64,000 bases of DNA from NCBI GenBank assembly GCA_963971535.1, contig OZ020594.1, positions 117,215,127-117,279,126 of the forward strand. The letters run 5' to 3'. The notes beneath the pieces are model-generated. The model saw only the letters and a list, made by a program, of their open reading frames with translations. It made no database searches and had not been told where the DNA came from. The first letter of the stretch is position 1, and every line of letters begins with the position of its first letter. Both the position numbers and the translations under genes were made by a program. This DNA is from Notolepis coatsorum (taxonomy: Eukaryota; Chordata; Actinopteri; Aulopiformes; Paralepididae). Positions 33,450-44,807 of this stretch are shown here, piece by piece.

Positions 33450-33864
33450 ACTCTCGACTAGTAGACGAGAGTAGCCGAGTGAAGCCGGGGAGGAGTTAAA
33501 AGGGCGGACACTGCCGATTTCACGAGAGCCTCTCGCTTAGTCTCGGCATGGCAGATACGCTTTCACGTCACCACACCACACACACATTACACACCTGTCC
33601 AGCTCATTATAATGCGATGGCCGTTTGCAAAATTAGATCAGATTCAAATGTACAGCACACACCATATACTGCTATAGTGGAATATACTATTCATATACCA
33701 TAATGTATACCATCTTGTTGCGCGCTCCTGGCCGCACGCACACACAACACACTGCTGAATAATTCTGTTCTGCATCAATATATATATATATGTATACTGT
33801 GTATATTGAGGCAAAACAGAATTATATATACAGTATTGAGGCAAAACAGACGACGCATGTGTGT

Positions 33865-33909
<45 letters not shown>
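33450..33909. other. unassigned, with (TA) and (TG) microsatellites
   Basis: No gene. A short hairpin-like repeat ACTCTCGACTAGTAGACGAGAG lies at 33450-33471, a TA run at 33778-33791, and a (TG)n run at about 33861-33911 into which the gypsy element inserted. Confidence 0.55.
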
Positions 33910-33914
<5 letters not shown>

Positions 33915-34772
33915 CGGATGTTCTGTCCGTGTTCTCCTGCGTTGTGTTCTGGTTGTGATGCGAAGTGAGGAGTCAGCACACATGGACACTGTTCAGTCTT
34001 TTATTTGGTGATCTGCAATGGAGTCACCAACCTGCATGGAAACGAATGGTGGAATTGCCACAATAGGAAAACAGCGTCAACATGTGTGCTCTCAATACGT
34101 CTCCATGTTGAGTTCGTGTCGTAAACTGCATAAACAATATATTGCACAATAAACACATATTAAGGCACAATAAACACATATCGAAACACATACCTGCATG
34201 GAAACGAATGGTGGAATTGCCACAATAGGAAAACAGCGTCAACATGTGTGCTCTCAATACGTCTGTGGACAGAGAACACTAGTTAACTATATTGCCTCGA
34301 TGAAGTACACCGACCAAGACCTTCAATTGTGCACACCATACAACCACACCGTTTGTCACAACTAGCAAGTAATTATTATCGACATTCAATTCTTATACAA
34401 AATATATACAACAGTATGAAACACAATAGTGCGGCGTGCCACAGTAATACACATACCTCCATGTTGAGTTCGTGTCGTAAACTGAACCCAAACCGGAAGG
34501 CTGCTCCTAACACGCACGAATACCTGACCCGGAAGTGCTACACTCTTGAACGTGAACTTTCCAAGTTACGTTCAAATAAAAGTGCCTTTGGTATAAAGAA
34601 ATAATAAATAATAATAACCACTTGTAAACATTTGTAAACAGGATTTGATAACATCTCAATCCTTAATAAAATAATAAACAATAGTAACCCTTGGAGACAT
34701 TTATAAACAGGATTTGGTGACATTTCAAACCCCAATAATAATAATAAACAATGTCCAATTGACCTGGTTACA
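33910..34772 (-). repeat. left (3') LTR of gypsy-1
   Basis: Contains an internal direct duplication of about 72 bp starting CCTGCATGGAAACGAATGG (about 34030-34102 and 34193-34263), and a second shorter one starting CCATGTTGAGTTCGTGTCG. The right LTR has the same organisation. Confidence 0.93.
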
Positions 34773-35100
34773 TTCACCCCTCCTGAAATTTCACCAACAT
34801 CCTGTGTCAGCAGAGCAAGGGGGACATACAAAGAGAAAAAAAAATATAGGTAGTCTACCACTAACCTAGACCTGGCACCAGAGAAAAAGGACCTAGTCCC
34901 CCATTCGACTCAAAAGTCACCCCCAAAAGAGGTTCAGAGAATAAAAAAATTGATCAGATCTCAAAATTCCCTTAGATCAATATGACGCCTGATACGCCAT
35001 ACAACTCATGGCCCTCAAAGCTGTCTGATAGACACCTACTCAACCCAGCAATACAAAAGAAAAAAAAATGGCTTTGGTGAACCCTAACCTCCACCTCAAC

Positions 35101-38100
35101 TCAACCAGTCACCCCTCTCAGAAATGGCATCTGAACCATAGATTCTATCAACCTGTTCACTGATCTCACTACTCTCCCTGTACGTGTCCTAACCCGACCA
35201 TCATTCCCTACGTGAGGGTGTAAATCAGTGGGAACCGCAACACCCATGTCAGGTGAGTGCGAAACCCCTGCACCTGAATCAGTGTGAGCTGTGACAACTA
35301 TGTCAGGTGAGTGAGAAGCATCTGCCTCTGAATCGGTGTGAGCTATGACAACTATGTCAGGTGAGTGAGAAACCTCTGTGTGCTGTGCCTGTGTGTCAGG
35401 TGTACATTGAGCAATGGCCCCTGCAGGACTGGCCACTGGGCTAACCTGATCTATCCCATCTGTCACAGCCAACACAGAATCAAAAGAGTCTGTAAGTGAC
35501 GAGACCACAGGCCCCTCTACCTCCACAGAGTCGGTCAGGTCATGTGCAACACCGCCCTCAGACCAAACTCCAGATTCAGGATCCATACCGTCACTACTAT
35601 CACAGTCCCCCTCATCGGACTCTCCGTCATCAAACGCCTGACCAATCTCACTGGCGTCCTCCCCCTGCTCTAGCTCAGGAAATGGCAAGAAGTTGACCTC
35701 CAGCAAACGGTTCCTGTGCACTACCCTTGTGCGCCGCCCTACATCCTGAATCCTATAGACATGGATACTGGGATTGACACCAACAACTGTATACACTCCA
35801 TCCTCCCATTTGTCAGCCAACTTCCGTTTTCCCCGCTCTCCCTGATTTGCTACCAGAACCCGATCCCCCACAGACAGGTGTGTACCCTTGACACGCTTGT
35901 TGTACTGTCGGGTTTGGTGCTGTTGCTCAACAGTGGAGTGCTTCTGAGCGATCTCCATGGCACTCTTCAGACACGAAAGCAGGGAGCCAGCATAGGAATC
36001 GTAATCTACAACTCCAGGGTCATTCAGGACCTGCCTGAACATGACATCCACTGGTAGTCTAGGGACGCGGCCAAACATCAAAAAGAAAGGCGCGTAACCC
36101 GTAGTCTCATGAACAGTGGCATTGTACGCAAACGTGAGTGTCTGGACCTGCTGCGGCCACTGGTGCTTCTTCCGAAGCGGGAGAGAGCGGAGCATGTTAC
36201 CCAGAGTGCGGTTAAAGCGCTCTGTCCCACCGTTACCCATGGGGTGATAGGCCGTTGTGTGGGATTTGGCCACTCCCGCCAACCTGAGGAGCTCAGCAAT
36301 CAATTTGCTCTCAAAATTGGCACCTTGATCTGCGTGTATTCTCTCAGGGAACCCGTACACACAAAACACGTTGTCCCAGAGCTTCCTGGCAACTTGTTTC
36401 GCCGTCTGATTAGCGCATGGGAACGCGTGCGCCAACTTGGTGAAATGGTCAGTCACCACCAACACGTCCACTGACCGCTGATTGCTGTCCTCAGCGGACC
36501 AGAAATCCATACACACTAACTGCATCGGCGCGGAGCTCTTGATACTTTCAAGGGGCGCATGAGCAGCAGGCTCCGGGGACTTCCCATACACACATCTTTG
36601 ACAACACTTGACATATGCTCTGACATCCCTCTCCATATCTGGCCAATAAAAACATTGCCTGGCAAGAGAAAGAGTGCGATCCTGGCCCTGATGACCCGCC
36701 AGATCATGGATGCCAGACAATGCCTTGTCCTTCAGACTCAGCGGCAACACATACTGAGTTCTCCTCTGCTTGGACACTTGGTCCCTCGTCACACGGTATA
36801 GGACACCATCACGGACCTCCAGCTTGTCCCACTGTTTCAACAGTCTGAGAACCTTCTGGTCAGCGCCGTGCCTCTCCCGTCTAGATGGTCGCTTTCGAAC
36901 AGCGACAAAGGGCAGCACCCTAGAGATGCATGTGTCCCGTTCCTGACTCAACCGGAGCTCCTCAACTGAAAACATCGGTAAAACATCCTGACCCTCGGAC
37001 AGATGTTGGATGTTCTGAACCAACCCCAGCGCTCTGGACTCAGCAGCACCAATCCAATCACATTTAGACTGACAGAGGGCTCTGATCTCCTCTGTCCCAC
37101 AATCCAACCCGAGTAGTGAGCTACTCACCGTCTGGGACAGACAACTGGTCCTAAAAACATCTTGCACAGAGTCCCCCTCAACTGCCCCCGCTTCCTGCAC
37201 AAGAGCCGGGTACGACTCCCTCAATAACCTCTGACTAACATGCTTAGCGAACGGGTCACGACTCAAAGCGTCCGCCACCACATTCTTCTTCCCTGGCAGG
37301 TGTCTGAGATCAAAGTCAAAAGCCGCAAGTTTAGACACCCAGCGAATCTCACATGCGTCGAGCTTTGGCTTCGTAAGCAGATAAGTCAACAGGTTATTGT
37401 CCGTCCAAACTGTGAATCTCTGACCCTTCAGCCAATGGCTGAATTTCTCGCATATGCTCCATTTCAAGGCCATGAACTCCAGTCTATACGCTGGATACTT
37501 ACGCTGTGAAGCACTGAGGGTCTTGCTTGCAAAAGCGACAGGCCTGGCCTTAGACTCACCTCGAGGTACCTGCGACAGCACAGCGCCAAGTCCGTCCAAT
37601 GACGCATCAACTGAGAGGACAAAAGGCTCCTCAAAATCTGGATGGGCGAGCACGACACACTCCAGTAACATTGTTTTCAGCCTGTCGAAAGCTTCCCCAC
37701 AGACCGATGTCCAGTCGGCCGGGGTGAGCCTACGAAAGCTGCCAGGTGGTTTCTTGTCCTTAGGGGACCTCCCCTTCCTCTTTTGTCCAGCCGTAAGGGC
37801 GAACAATGGCTTCGCAACAGCAGAGCAGTTTGGGAGGAAATGCTGGTAATAGAATACCATCCCAAGAAACGACCTGATCCTACGGACAGAGGGTGTGCAC
37901 CCATCAACTTCCATGAGATCTTGTACTGTCATGTTGGAGATAACCTCCACCTTGGAGGGATCAACAGACACGCCCCCACCACCGACCACATGGCCCAAGA
38001 ACCTAACCTCCTGCTGCAGAAGGTGACACTTCTTGGGAGCCAGTTTCAAGTTGTTCTCCCTCAACCTCTGAAACACGGTGTGGAGCCTAGACAGGGCCTC

Positions 38101-39726
38101 ATCTTCTGACGGCGCGAAGACCAGGAGATCATCAAGGTAACACAACAGTTTTGTGAAGTTCATGTCCCCAAAGATTCCAGTCATCATTCTCATAAAGGCT
38201 GCAGGGCTATTACATAGACCCTGTGGCATGCGATTGTACTCATGCAACCCGAGGGGGGTTGTGAAAACCGTGTACTTCTTGTCATCCTCATGCATTGGGA
38301 TGTTAAAGAAGCCAGAGGTGAGATCCATCGTACTAAAGAGGCAATTGCCCCCAAGCGCGGCAAGACAATCAGACTGGTGTGGCAGGGGGTGAGCGTCCTT
38401 CAAGGTGCGCGCATTCAGCCATCTGAAATCAGTGCAGATACGAACCCCCCCGTCCTTTTTCCAGACCATTACAAGAGGTGAAGCGTACTCACTCGAGGAC
38501 TTCCTGATAATCCCCTTTTCCTCCATATCAGTAAGAACCTGTCTCAGCTTCTGATAGTGAGCCGGGGGGACCCTCCTGTAGGGCAATCGAAAGGGGCGCT
38601 CATCCACAAGACGGATGCGATGAGTGTATCCCTTGACCTCACCACAGTCTAACGAGTCCTTGGAAAAGATGTCGCTATATTCAATTATCAACTGCTCAAG
38701 CTGAGACTTGCAGGCTTCACTGACCTGGCAAGAACTGATGTCAATGTCACCGAGCCCGAGCTCTGACAAACTCCTAGCCGGCGAGGCCGAAGGACCGGCA
38801 CAACCAGGGGCGTCAGGCTCTCGCCTTTCCGAAACTGCCTGCAGTCCCTGAAAAGCATCTAAGTCCTCAATCGCCAAACACACTGAAACATCAGCCAACT
38901 TGCAATTCCTTTTTAGTGTGATAGGTTTGTCAGACGGATTGACAACAGTCATGGGCACCCACCTATCTCCCCAGAGTGGTGTAACGAGCCGACCCACAAG
39001 AACACCCCGTGGCATAGCCTTGGAGTCTGTTGGCTCCACGATTACAGTGCTCCCAGGTGACATAGGCACCTTAGCGGGGAGTCTGCCCCAGACTAAGTGC
39101 TCGTGTCTCGGTAGGAGCGTCACGGCCTGGGTGAGCTTCACAGTACCAATTTTCTCGGGAACCGTACCGCCCCTCCAGCGCTCCACGTTAGTAAACATGG
39201 ACAGAAACTGCTCCACTTCCGGACTTGACTGAGGCTCTGGTCTCGATGCGAGATCCCAGTACTCACTACCACCCTTCAGGACGTGGGTAACATGTTTAAG
39301 GACATTCGTGCCAACTATCAGGTCATCATGTTGACCGGGCACGACCAAAGTGGGTACAGTAAAGGAGACCCCATAAAGCTGCATGTCTAAATCATAAAAC
39401 CCATCAGGCCTCGTCTCCAGACCACCACAGCCAATCAAAACAATATTTTCTTCAGGCTGCTGCTTCCCAGGTAAAACGCCCCCAGAGCGGAGCTTCTCCA
39501 CTGCATATTCACTGATACTGCACGACATAGAGCCAGTATCCAACATGCCTCTAAGCTGAACACTCTGGTTGACAAGGACTGAAGCATAAAACAGGTCACT
39601 GAAAGCTTGAATCTTTTGAGTTGCTTGAACGATCGTACGAGAACCCTTGGGTGCTTTGGCACACTTGTCTTCATACAAGTGAGCAAGATCAGAGACATCA
39701 GTGAGGGATTCATCCATACCACCCAC
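35101..39726 (-). CDS. gypsy-1 pol: protease, reverse transcriptase, RNase H, integrase
   Basis: A 1541-residue open frame. It has an aspartic protease with LDTGS at about residues 62-66 and a reverse transcriptase whose catalytic YLDD sits near residue 529. An RNase H follows, with SVDASLDGLGAVL and TDNNLLTYLL segments. The integrase has an HHCC zinc domain (GHQGQDRTLSL ... CCQRC) and a DDE core seen as MDFWS, ADQGANF and GTERFNRT, followed by a basic, chromo-less tail rich in Asp, Ser and Val. The order and length match full Ty3/gypsy pol. Proteins of this family copy the element RNA into DNA in cytoplasmic particles and integrate it in the nucleus. The C-terminal 150 residues contain repeats of the pattern SHSPDIVV...HTDS (three units). 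Confidence 0.93.
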   Translation of the reverse strand: MGGMDESLTDVSDLAHLYEDKCAKAPKGSRTIVQATQKIQAFSDLFYASVLVNQSVQLRGMLDTGSMSCSISEYAVEKLRSGGVLPGKQQPEENIVLIGCGGLETRPDGFYDLDMQLYGVSFTVPTLVVPGQHDDLIVGTNVLKHVTHVLKGGSEYWDLASRPEPQSSPEVEQFLSMFTNVERWRGGTVPEKIGTVKLTQAVTLLPRHEHLVWGRLPAKVPMSPGSTVIVEPTDSKAMPRGVLVGRLVTPLWGDRWVPMTVVNPSDKPITLKRNCKLADVSVCLAIEDLDAFQGLQAVSERREPDAPGCAGPSASPARSLSELGLGDIDISSCQVSEACKSQLEQLIIEYSDIFSKDSLDCGEVKGYTHRIRLVDERPFRLPYRRVPPAHYQKLRQVLTDMEEKGIIRKSSSEYASPLVMVWKKDGGVRICTDFRWLNARTLKDAHPLPHQSDCLAALGGNCLFSTMDLTSGFFNIPMHEDDKKYTVFTTPLGLHEYNRMPQGLCNSPAAFMRMMTGIFGDMNFTKLLCYLDDLLVFAPSEDEALSRLHTVFQRLRENNLKLAPKKCHLLQQEVRFLGHVVGGGGVSVDPSKVEVISNMTVQDLMEVDGCTPSVRRIRSFLGMVFYYQHFLPNCSAVAKPLFALTAGQKRKGRSPKDKKPPGSFRRLTPADWTSVCGEAFDRLKTMLLECVVLAHPDFEEPFVLSVDASLDGLGAVLSQVPRGESKARPVAFASKTLSASQRKYPAYRLEFMALKWSICEKFSHWLKGQRFTVWTDNNLLTYLLTKPKLDACEIRWVSKLAAFDFDLRHLPGKKNVVADALSRDPFAKHVSQRLLRESYPALVQEAGAVEGDSVQDVFRTSCLSQTVSSSLLGLDCGTEEIRALCQSKCDWIGAAESRALGLVQNIQHLSEGQDVLPMFSVEELRLSQERDTCISRVLPFVAVRKRPSRRERHGADQKVLRLLKQWDKLEVRDGVLYRVTRDQVSKQRRTQYVLPLSLKDKALSGIHDLAGHQGQDRTLSLARQCFYWPDMERDVRAYVKCCQRCVYGKSPEPAAHAPLESIKSSAPMQLVCMDFWSAEDSNQRSVDVLVVTDHFTKLAHAFPCANQTAKQVARKLWDNVFCVYGFPERIHADQGANFESKLIAELLRLAGVAKSHTTAYHPMGNGGTERFNRTLGNMLRSLPLRKKHQWPQQVQTLTFAYNATVHETTGYAPFFLMFGRVPRLPVDVMFRQVLNDPGVVDYDSYAGSLLSCLKSAMEIAQKHSTVEQQHQTRQYNKRVKGTHLSVGDRVLVANQGERGKRKLADKWEDGVYTVVGVNPSIHVYRIQDVGRRTRVVHRNRLLEVNFLPFPELEQGEDASEIGQAFDDGESDEGDCDSSDGMDPESGVWSEGGVAHDLTDSVEVEGPVVSSLTDSFDSVLAVTDGIDQVSPVASPAGAIAQCTPDTQAQHTEVSHSPDIVVIAHTDSEADASHSPDIVVTAHTDSGAGVSHSPDMGVAVPTDLHPHVGNDGRVRTRTGRVVRSVNRLIESMVQMPFLRGVTG

Positions 39727-39749
39727 ACCACCCCTCTCTAGGTGTGAGT

Positions 39750-41231
39750 TTAGTCGTTTAAAGGACGAGACTGACCACCAGTGCTGTCACCGGGCGGAGT
39801 CTGCCGCTGGTTGTGCTGCTGAGGACAATCCCTCTTCCAATGACCGGGAGACAAACATGCTAGACACCTGTTCTCCCCTCTGCAGTGGGAAAGAGTGGAA
39901 TGGTCAGGAGAGTTACAAACTCTGCACAACCGGCGCTGTGTGTCAGGCACCCGAGCTGTGGCGCTGGCTGGCACCTGAGTCTGCACTGTAACTAGGCGGT
40001 CTAACAAACCCACTAGACTCCTCATGTAGTCATGGCCACCTCCGGAACCATCTGTGGGTGCTGGGGACGGTGCCGGAAACACAGAGGCTGTTGCACTCAA
40101 TACTGGTGCGTCACTGACTATAGGCACATGACACTGGGAACGAACCCTGCGCTCTACCGTACCTAATTCAAACTGTCCACCTGCAGCAGTTCGAGACTTC
40201 CTGTCCTGCATGTGCTCATCGAGTCTCTCCTGGATCTCGCAAGCAGACCATTGCCCAGCAGACTTGAACTTAAAAACATTAGCCAATGACTGATCAGGGC
40301 AGTGTTTGATAAACATCATGCTGACCTCGTGACTCGGGTCCTCGATACTACGGCCTTGCCTTCTCAAACACTCATCAGCTACTTCTACTGTCCTATTTAA
40401 CCTGATCCAAAACTCCATAGCATCTTCACCAGGCTTTGGTAGTGTACTATAAAAGTCCGCCAGGGGCATGCTCGAGTATGAGAGTTCACTAAAATGTTGT
40501 TTTAGTATGTCAAAAATCATGTGAGGGTTCCTTGTGTGGTCAATAGACTTGTTGTTACGCAACTTTATCCTTACCACATCCCCTGCTTTACCCATGAGCT
40601 TAGATAGAATCTCCTGTGATTGCTCACCAACTGGAGTGGCTCGTTTCCTCATGTATGAGGTAACCAAATTCTCCCACTCATAAACAGTGAATTTGTCTGA
40701 ATTATCACCCCTGAATATGGGGGGCTCTCTGGCGTCTGAGTGCACGACTATTCTGTGTGGCACTGTCACCTCTGAGGGACGCTCAATAGACCTAATGGTG
40801 TCTGTGCTCCTGCTAAACTGCAACTTAGCTGTGATGGACTCGCCAATCTTTTCTGCCAGCTGTGTGATGAGCGCACTTAACTCTGGCTGTTCACCCGTTA
40901 GTCGCTCACTAACTGGTGATTGACTTGGCCCGGCACGGTCCACATACTCTAACCCTGGCTGTTCACCTGTTAGTCGCTCACTAACTGGTGATTGACTTGG
41001 CCTGGCACGGTCCACATACTCTAACCCTGGCCTTTCACCTGTTAGCCGCCCATCAACTGGGGGTAGACTTGGCCTGGCACGATTCACGTACCTCGTGGAG
41101 GTAAACTGTGGAGTGTCAAATGTCACTGGATCTGGTCCTGTTGCTTCCGTCTCTGAGAGCCGGTTGTAAAATCCCCCCTCCCCAATCAATTCAATATCAA
41201 CTACTACATCTGTATTCCCCCCTTCTGCCAT
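39750..41231 (-). CDS. gypsy-1 gag
   Basis: A 493-residue protein. The N-terminal region has three imperfect repeats of about 28 residues (LTGEQPGLEYVDRARPSQSP-like, residues about 60-125). Capsid-like helices lie in the middle (about 165-340). The C-terminus has cysteine-rich knuckles, CRVCNSPDHSTLSHC and CLACLSPGHWKRDC, the second a canonical CCHC. Gag forms the virus-like particle and packages element RNA. It ends 24 bases before the first Met of pol, in a different frame. Confidence 0.9.
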   Translation of the reverse strand: MAEGGNTDVVVDIELIGEGGFYNRLSETEATGPDPVTFDTPQFTSTRYVNRARPSLPPVDGRLTGERPGLEYVDRARPSQSPVSERLTGEQPGLEYVDRAGPSQSPVSERLTGEQPELSALITQLAEKIGESITAKLQFSRSTDTIRSIERPSEVTVPHRIVVHSDAREPPIFRGDNSDKFTVYEWENLVTSYMRKRATPVGEQSQEILSKLMGKAGDVVRIKLRNNKSIDHTRNPHMIFDILKQHFSELSYSSMPLADFYSTLPKPGEDAMEFWIRLNRTVEVADECLRRQGRSIEDPSHEVSMMFIKHCPDQSLANVFKFKSAGQWSACEIQERLDEHMQDRKSRTAAGGQFELGTVERRVRSQCHVPIVSDAPVLSATASVFPAPSPAPTDGSGGGHDYMRSLVGLLDRLVTVQTQVPASATARVPDTQRRLCRVCNSPDHSTLSHCRGENRCLACLSPGHWKRDCPQQHNQRQTPPGDSTGGQSRPLND

Positions 41232-41599
41232 TGTCCTACTCTCACCCTTAGGTGTTCTGACTCAACAGAAGAAGAAAAAAAATTAAATAACCTGTTCAGG
41301 TATTTTAAATACTGTAGTAGAAAGAAAATGAAAAAAAAATTGAATAGGAATGACTTTACATAAGGGGTTAACCAATCAAATAAATAAACCCTTATATATT
41401 ATATATACAATTAATATCTAAATGTCTTCTGCACATCCACTGACATGCATCCTCATCTTCATGTCTTTCTCTTCTTCAGTTCATTCATTGTCTGTTCACA
41501 ATTTACAAAACAGTAGCCTTTCCACCTCTCCAGGGCCATTCACTGTCTGCTGTGCATACCACTATGCTTGAGCCACGTAGGATGACAAGTTCTTTTCAC

Positions 41600-41618
41600 C
41601 GGCCACTAGATGGCAGCG
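41600..41618 (+). promoter_or_regulatory. CTCF consensus match 1 in gypsy-1 leader
   Basis: CGGCCACTAGATGGCAGCG fits all 19 positions of YDRCCASYAGRKGGCRSYV. It lies between the primer-binding site and gag, within a tandem duplication (TCTTTTCACCGGCCACTAG). Confidence 0.6.
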
Positions 41619-41684
41619 TTTCACCACTGTCTATTGTGACATACCTTCACTGACTGAAGCCCCGTAGGGTGAGGTTCTTTTCAC

Positions 41685-41703
41685 CGGCCACTAGATGGCA
41701 GCG
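41685..41703 (+). promoter_or_regulatory. CTCF consensus match 2 in gypsy-1 leader
   Basis: The same 19-mer, 85 bases from the first and in the same orientation. The flanks are also duplicated, so the pair arose by tandem duplication. Confidence 0.6.
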
Positions 41704-41820
41704 TCTCACCATTGATGAAGGCTGTGTTGGTTGACTGTGGTCTGCAGTCTACAGTCTGCAGTTCCCCCGGCGAACGATCTGATGTCGATCTCCTTGATTA
41801 ATTCGGGTCATCGGCACCAA

Positions 41821-42686
41821 TGTAACGGATGTTCTGTCCGTGTTCTCCTGCGTTGTGTTCTGGTTGTGATGCGAAGTGAGGAGTCAGCACACATGGACAC
41901 TGTTCAGTCTTTTATTTGGTGATCTGCAATGGAGTCACCAACCTGCATGGAAACGAATGGTGGAATTGCCACAATAGGAAAACAGCGTCAACATGTGTGC
42001 TCTCAATACGTCTCCATGTTGAGTTCGTGTCGTAAACTGCATAAACAATATATTGCACAATAAACACATATTAAGGCACAATAAACACATATCGAAACAC
42101 ATACCTGCATGGAAACGAATGGTGGAATTGCCACAATAGGAAAACAGCGTCAACATGTGTGCTCTCAATACGTCTGTGGACAGAGAACACTAGTTAACTA
42201 TATTGCCTCGATGAAGTACACCGACCAAGACCTTCAATTGTGCACACCATACAACCACACCGTTCGTCACAACTAGCAAGTAATTATTATCGACATTCAA
42301 TTCTTATACAAAATATATACAACAGTATGAAACACAATAGTGCGGCGCGCCACAGTAATACACATACCTCCATGTTGAGTTCGTGTCGTAAACTGAACCC
42401 AAACCGGAAGGCTGCTCCTAACACGCGCGAATACCTGACCCGGAAGTGCTACACTCTTGAACGTGAACTTTCCAAGTTACGTTCAAATAAAAGTGCCTTT
42501 GGTATAAAGAAATAATAAATAATAATAACCACTTGTAAACATTTGTAAACAGGATTTGATAACATCTCAATCCTTAATAAAATAATAAACAATAGTAACC
42601 CTTGGAGACATTTATAAACAGGATTTGGTGACATTTCAAACCCCAATAATAATAATAATAAACAATGTCCAATTGACCTGGTTACA
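41821..42686 (-). repeat. right (5') LTR of gypsy-1
   Basis: Nearly identical to the left LTR, with the same internal duplications. On the minus strand it begins TGTAACCAGG and would hold the promoter of the element. Confidence 0.93.
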
Positions 42687-43293
42687 TGTGTGTCTGACAG
42701 CTTGAAGTTTATCATGATGATACGACGGCATAACATAATAAAGTTTTCAATCAATCAAACGTCTCATAACTCCCTGGCTGTCACATGGCTGGTGACTGAC
42801 AACTTTTCTGAGCCAATAGGCGCTTTGCGCGACCGTAGCAAGTCGCTTCCCAGCCGAGAGCAGCCGGCTGAGAGGTACTGTGGAGCCTCGCTCTGAAGGC
42901 TGCGCGCGGCTCGCTCCCGCGGGAGTTCCGCGCCTCGCCTCGTCAGATTTTCAGAGCAAATCGGACAACATTCTAACCGTCATGCAACGCGCTTGGCGAG
43001 GCAGTAGTAAAACCTGCGCAGATCTGCGTCCGCCTATCCCATCTTGAACAAGCCTATTATTATATATTATTATATAACAAAACGGAGAGGTGGATATTAA
43101 CCTAACGTACCTTTGTTTACCTGAACGACGAGGCTCCAGATATGACGCGGGGTGACGTCAGCGAGGAGGAGGCTGTGAACGCGTCAAACTCGAAACTACA
43201 TTTCCCTCAAACCTCAGAGTATGATGCACATACCGTATTAAACTACATTTCCCTCAAACCTCCTAAGAGAACGAAAGTGTGACGTAGGGTTAT
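42687..43293. other. LINE 3' scrap and GC-rich sequence, no gene
   Basis: 42720-42757 ends AATAAAGTTTTCAATCAATC, a short 3' end of the common LINE. 42885-43000 is GC-rich (GCGCGCGGCTCGC). Two direct copies of AACTACATTTCCCTCAAACC lie at about 43194 and 43241. No open frame of note. Confidence 0.5.
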
Positions 43294-44684
43294 TGTAACT
43301 GAGGGGTACAATTCCCTGACTGTATTGTTAAGTATGATTATTAAACCACTACTTCTTGTACTTTAACTTCTGGCCATCCAGTACATGATATAAATATGAT
43401 GAACACTTTCCCACCTGATGAAACGAAGTCCACACAAATGTACAAATCGAATATTTAATATAGCAAAAGGTATATACAACGTTCACTTGTTTACACTTAT
43501 GATTTGAAATGCACTTGTATGGCAAATGAGTATTCGTAGGTAAATCAACATTGAATGTCCAATCTCTGGTTACGCAGGGAGTAAGTATACAACCTGGATA
43601 TTTAGGAAACTATAGCGATGGTACTTAAATGATTATAGCTGGATACACTAAGGGGGGGGGGGGGGGTCCCGCTGGTTGTAAGACAGTAGGAGGGGGGGGT
43701 TAGAGAAGCCGCTGGCGGTATCCCATCTGGCCGACGGTTTCTTGGGAGAATTCAAAGTCTTGAACACGGTGCCCACAGAACCTCGGTCCGCAGACGAATA
43801 CAGCTGGACCCTCTGGTGGACGGTAGCTGCCGGTCCACAACGGAGAGACGTGAGGCGACCTCACTGGTGTAGAGCGCCGTCTCACCTGGAGTCCTCTCCG
43901 GGGGGTAGTTCCAACACTCCGCAGTGTTGGCCGTTATCCATGGAATAATCAAAGCACCCAAAGCATAATCCAAGCCGTGGAAGGCTCGCCGTCGTCCGGG
44001 TAGAGTAATCCAATATACAGGTCCAGTCGCCCTGGCCCGGAGCTCCTCGGATGCAAGCACCACTAGTGGTCTGCCCAGCCTGGTTAAGACTCCAGATAAC
44101 GTCAGGAACGATGGGGGTACTGATAACTTTATAGCTCTAACCGACACGATGCACCATACATAAATAGACTATTATTAGCTTAATAGAATACGTCCAACTC
44201 GACGGTATAGTGCCAAACTATGACTATTCAACTATTAATCCACACGATATCTCAATGCCTATTCTGAGGCCAAGTAGGCCTTACTGCACCACACGTGCGT
44301 CGTGGGTGAGGCTTCGCGTCTGTTACTCGGTTGGAGGGTAAAGAACTGGACTAAAAAAAAGTTCTACTTTACTTGCGCCATATATATATGCGCTGTGAAC
44401 AAATAGTACCATTCGTATTTCGCCAGACGTATTCCTACGCGGAACCGGGGCTTGCCACGACATGTTGGGCGGCACGATTGAACTTGAACCTAGGGGTATG
44501 GCTGCTGACGCCAGGTTCTCGTCCAATGGTAGAATGAAACTATTATGGGCTGTTTAGTAGACTAAAGGGATATTCAGTGCATATTGTACAAGGAATATAC
44601 AGGGGATATCAAACGATATACAAATACTATTTAAATATATATAAATAAACATATATATTCGGTTTAATCTGATCCTTCACAACA
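43294..44684 (-). mobile_element. solo LTR B (1391 bp), opposite orientation to LTR A
   Basis: Starts TGTAACTGAGGGG and ends CTTCACAACA, flanked by the 5-bp duplication GTTAT (43289-43293 and 44685-44689). Read on the minus strand, its 3' end (ACAGTCAGGG ... CCCCTCAGTTACA) matches that of LTR A, and a TATATATATG motif at about 44383-44392 corresponds to its TATA box. It has a G run (43652-43666). No internal sequence adjoins it. It sits just upstream of the ISL2EU-like transposase gene, reading away from it. Confidence 0.87.
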
Positions 44685-44807
44685 GTTATAGAAAAACCGC
44701 AAGGCATTGTGGGTTTCCGAGGGAGAAGAATGAATGAATGAACGCAGTGGGAAATACGTCTTCGCGCATTTCTTTTTACAGTTCTCCCGAGGTAACGTTA
44801 CGTTAAA

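Larger units (their letters stand above)
33910..42686 (-). mobile_element. Ty3/gypsy LTR retrotransposon, looks whole and young
   Basis: The LTRs are 33910-34772 (863 bp) and 41821-42686 (866 bp), TGTAAC...GTTACA on both strands. They differ by eye at three substitutions and one 3-base length change, so the insertion is recent. TGTG flanks both sides (the target is a TG microsatellite, so the 4-bp duplication is not unique). On the minus strand a primer-binding-like TGGTGCCGATGACCC follows the right LTR, and a purine tract AGGAGGGGTGAA precedes the left one. Gag and pol are open, in different frames, and pol has the order protease, reverse transcriptase, RNase H, integrase, which defines Ty3/gypsy. 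There is no envelope. In this family pol is usually made through a programmed shift or read-through. Confidence 0.93.
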
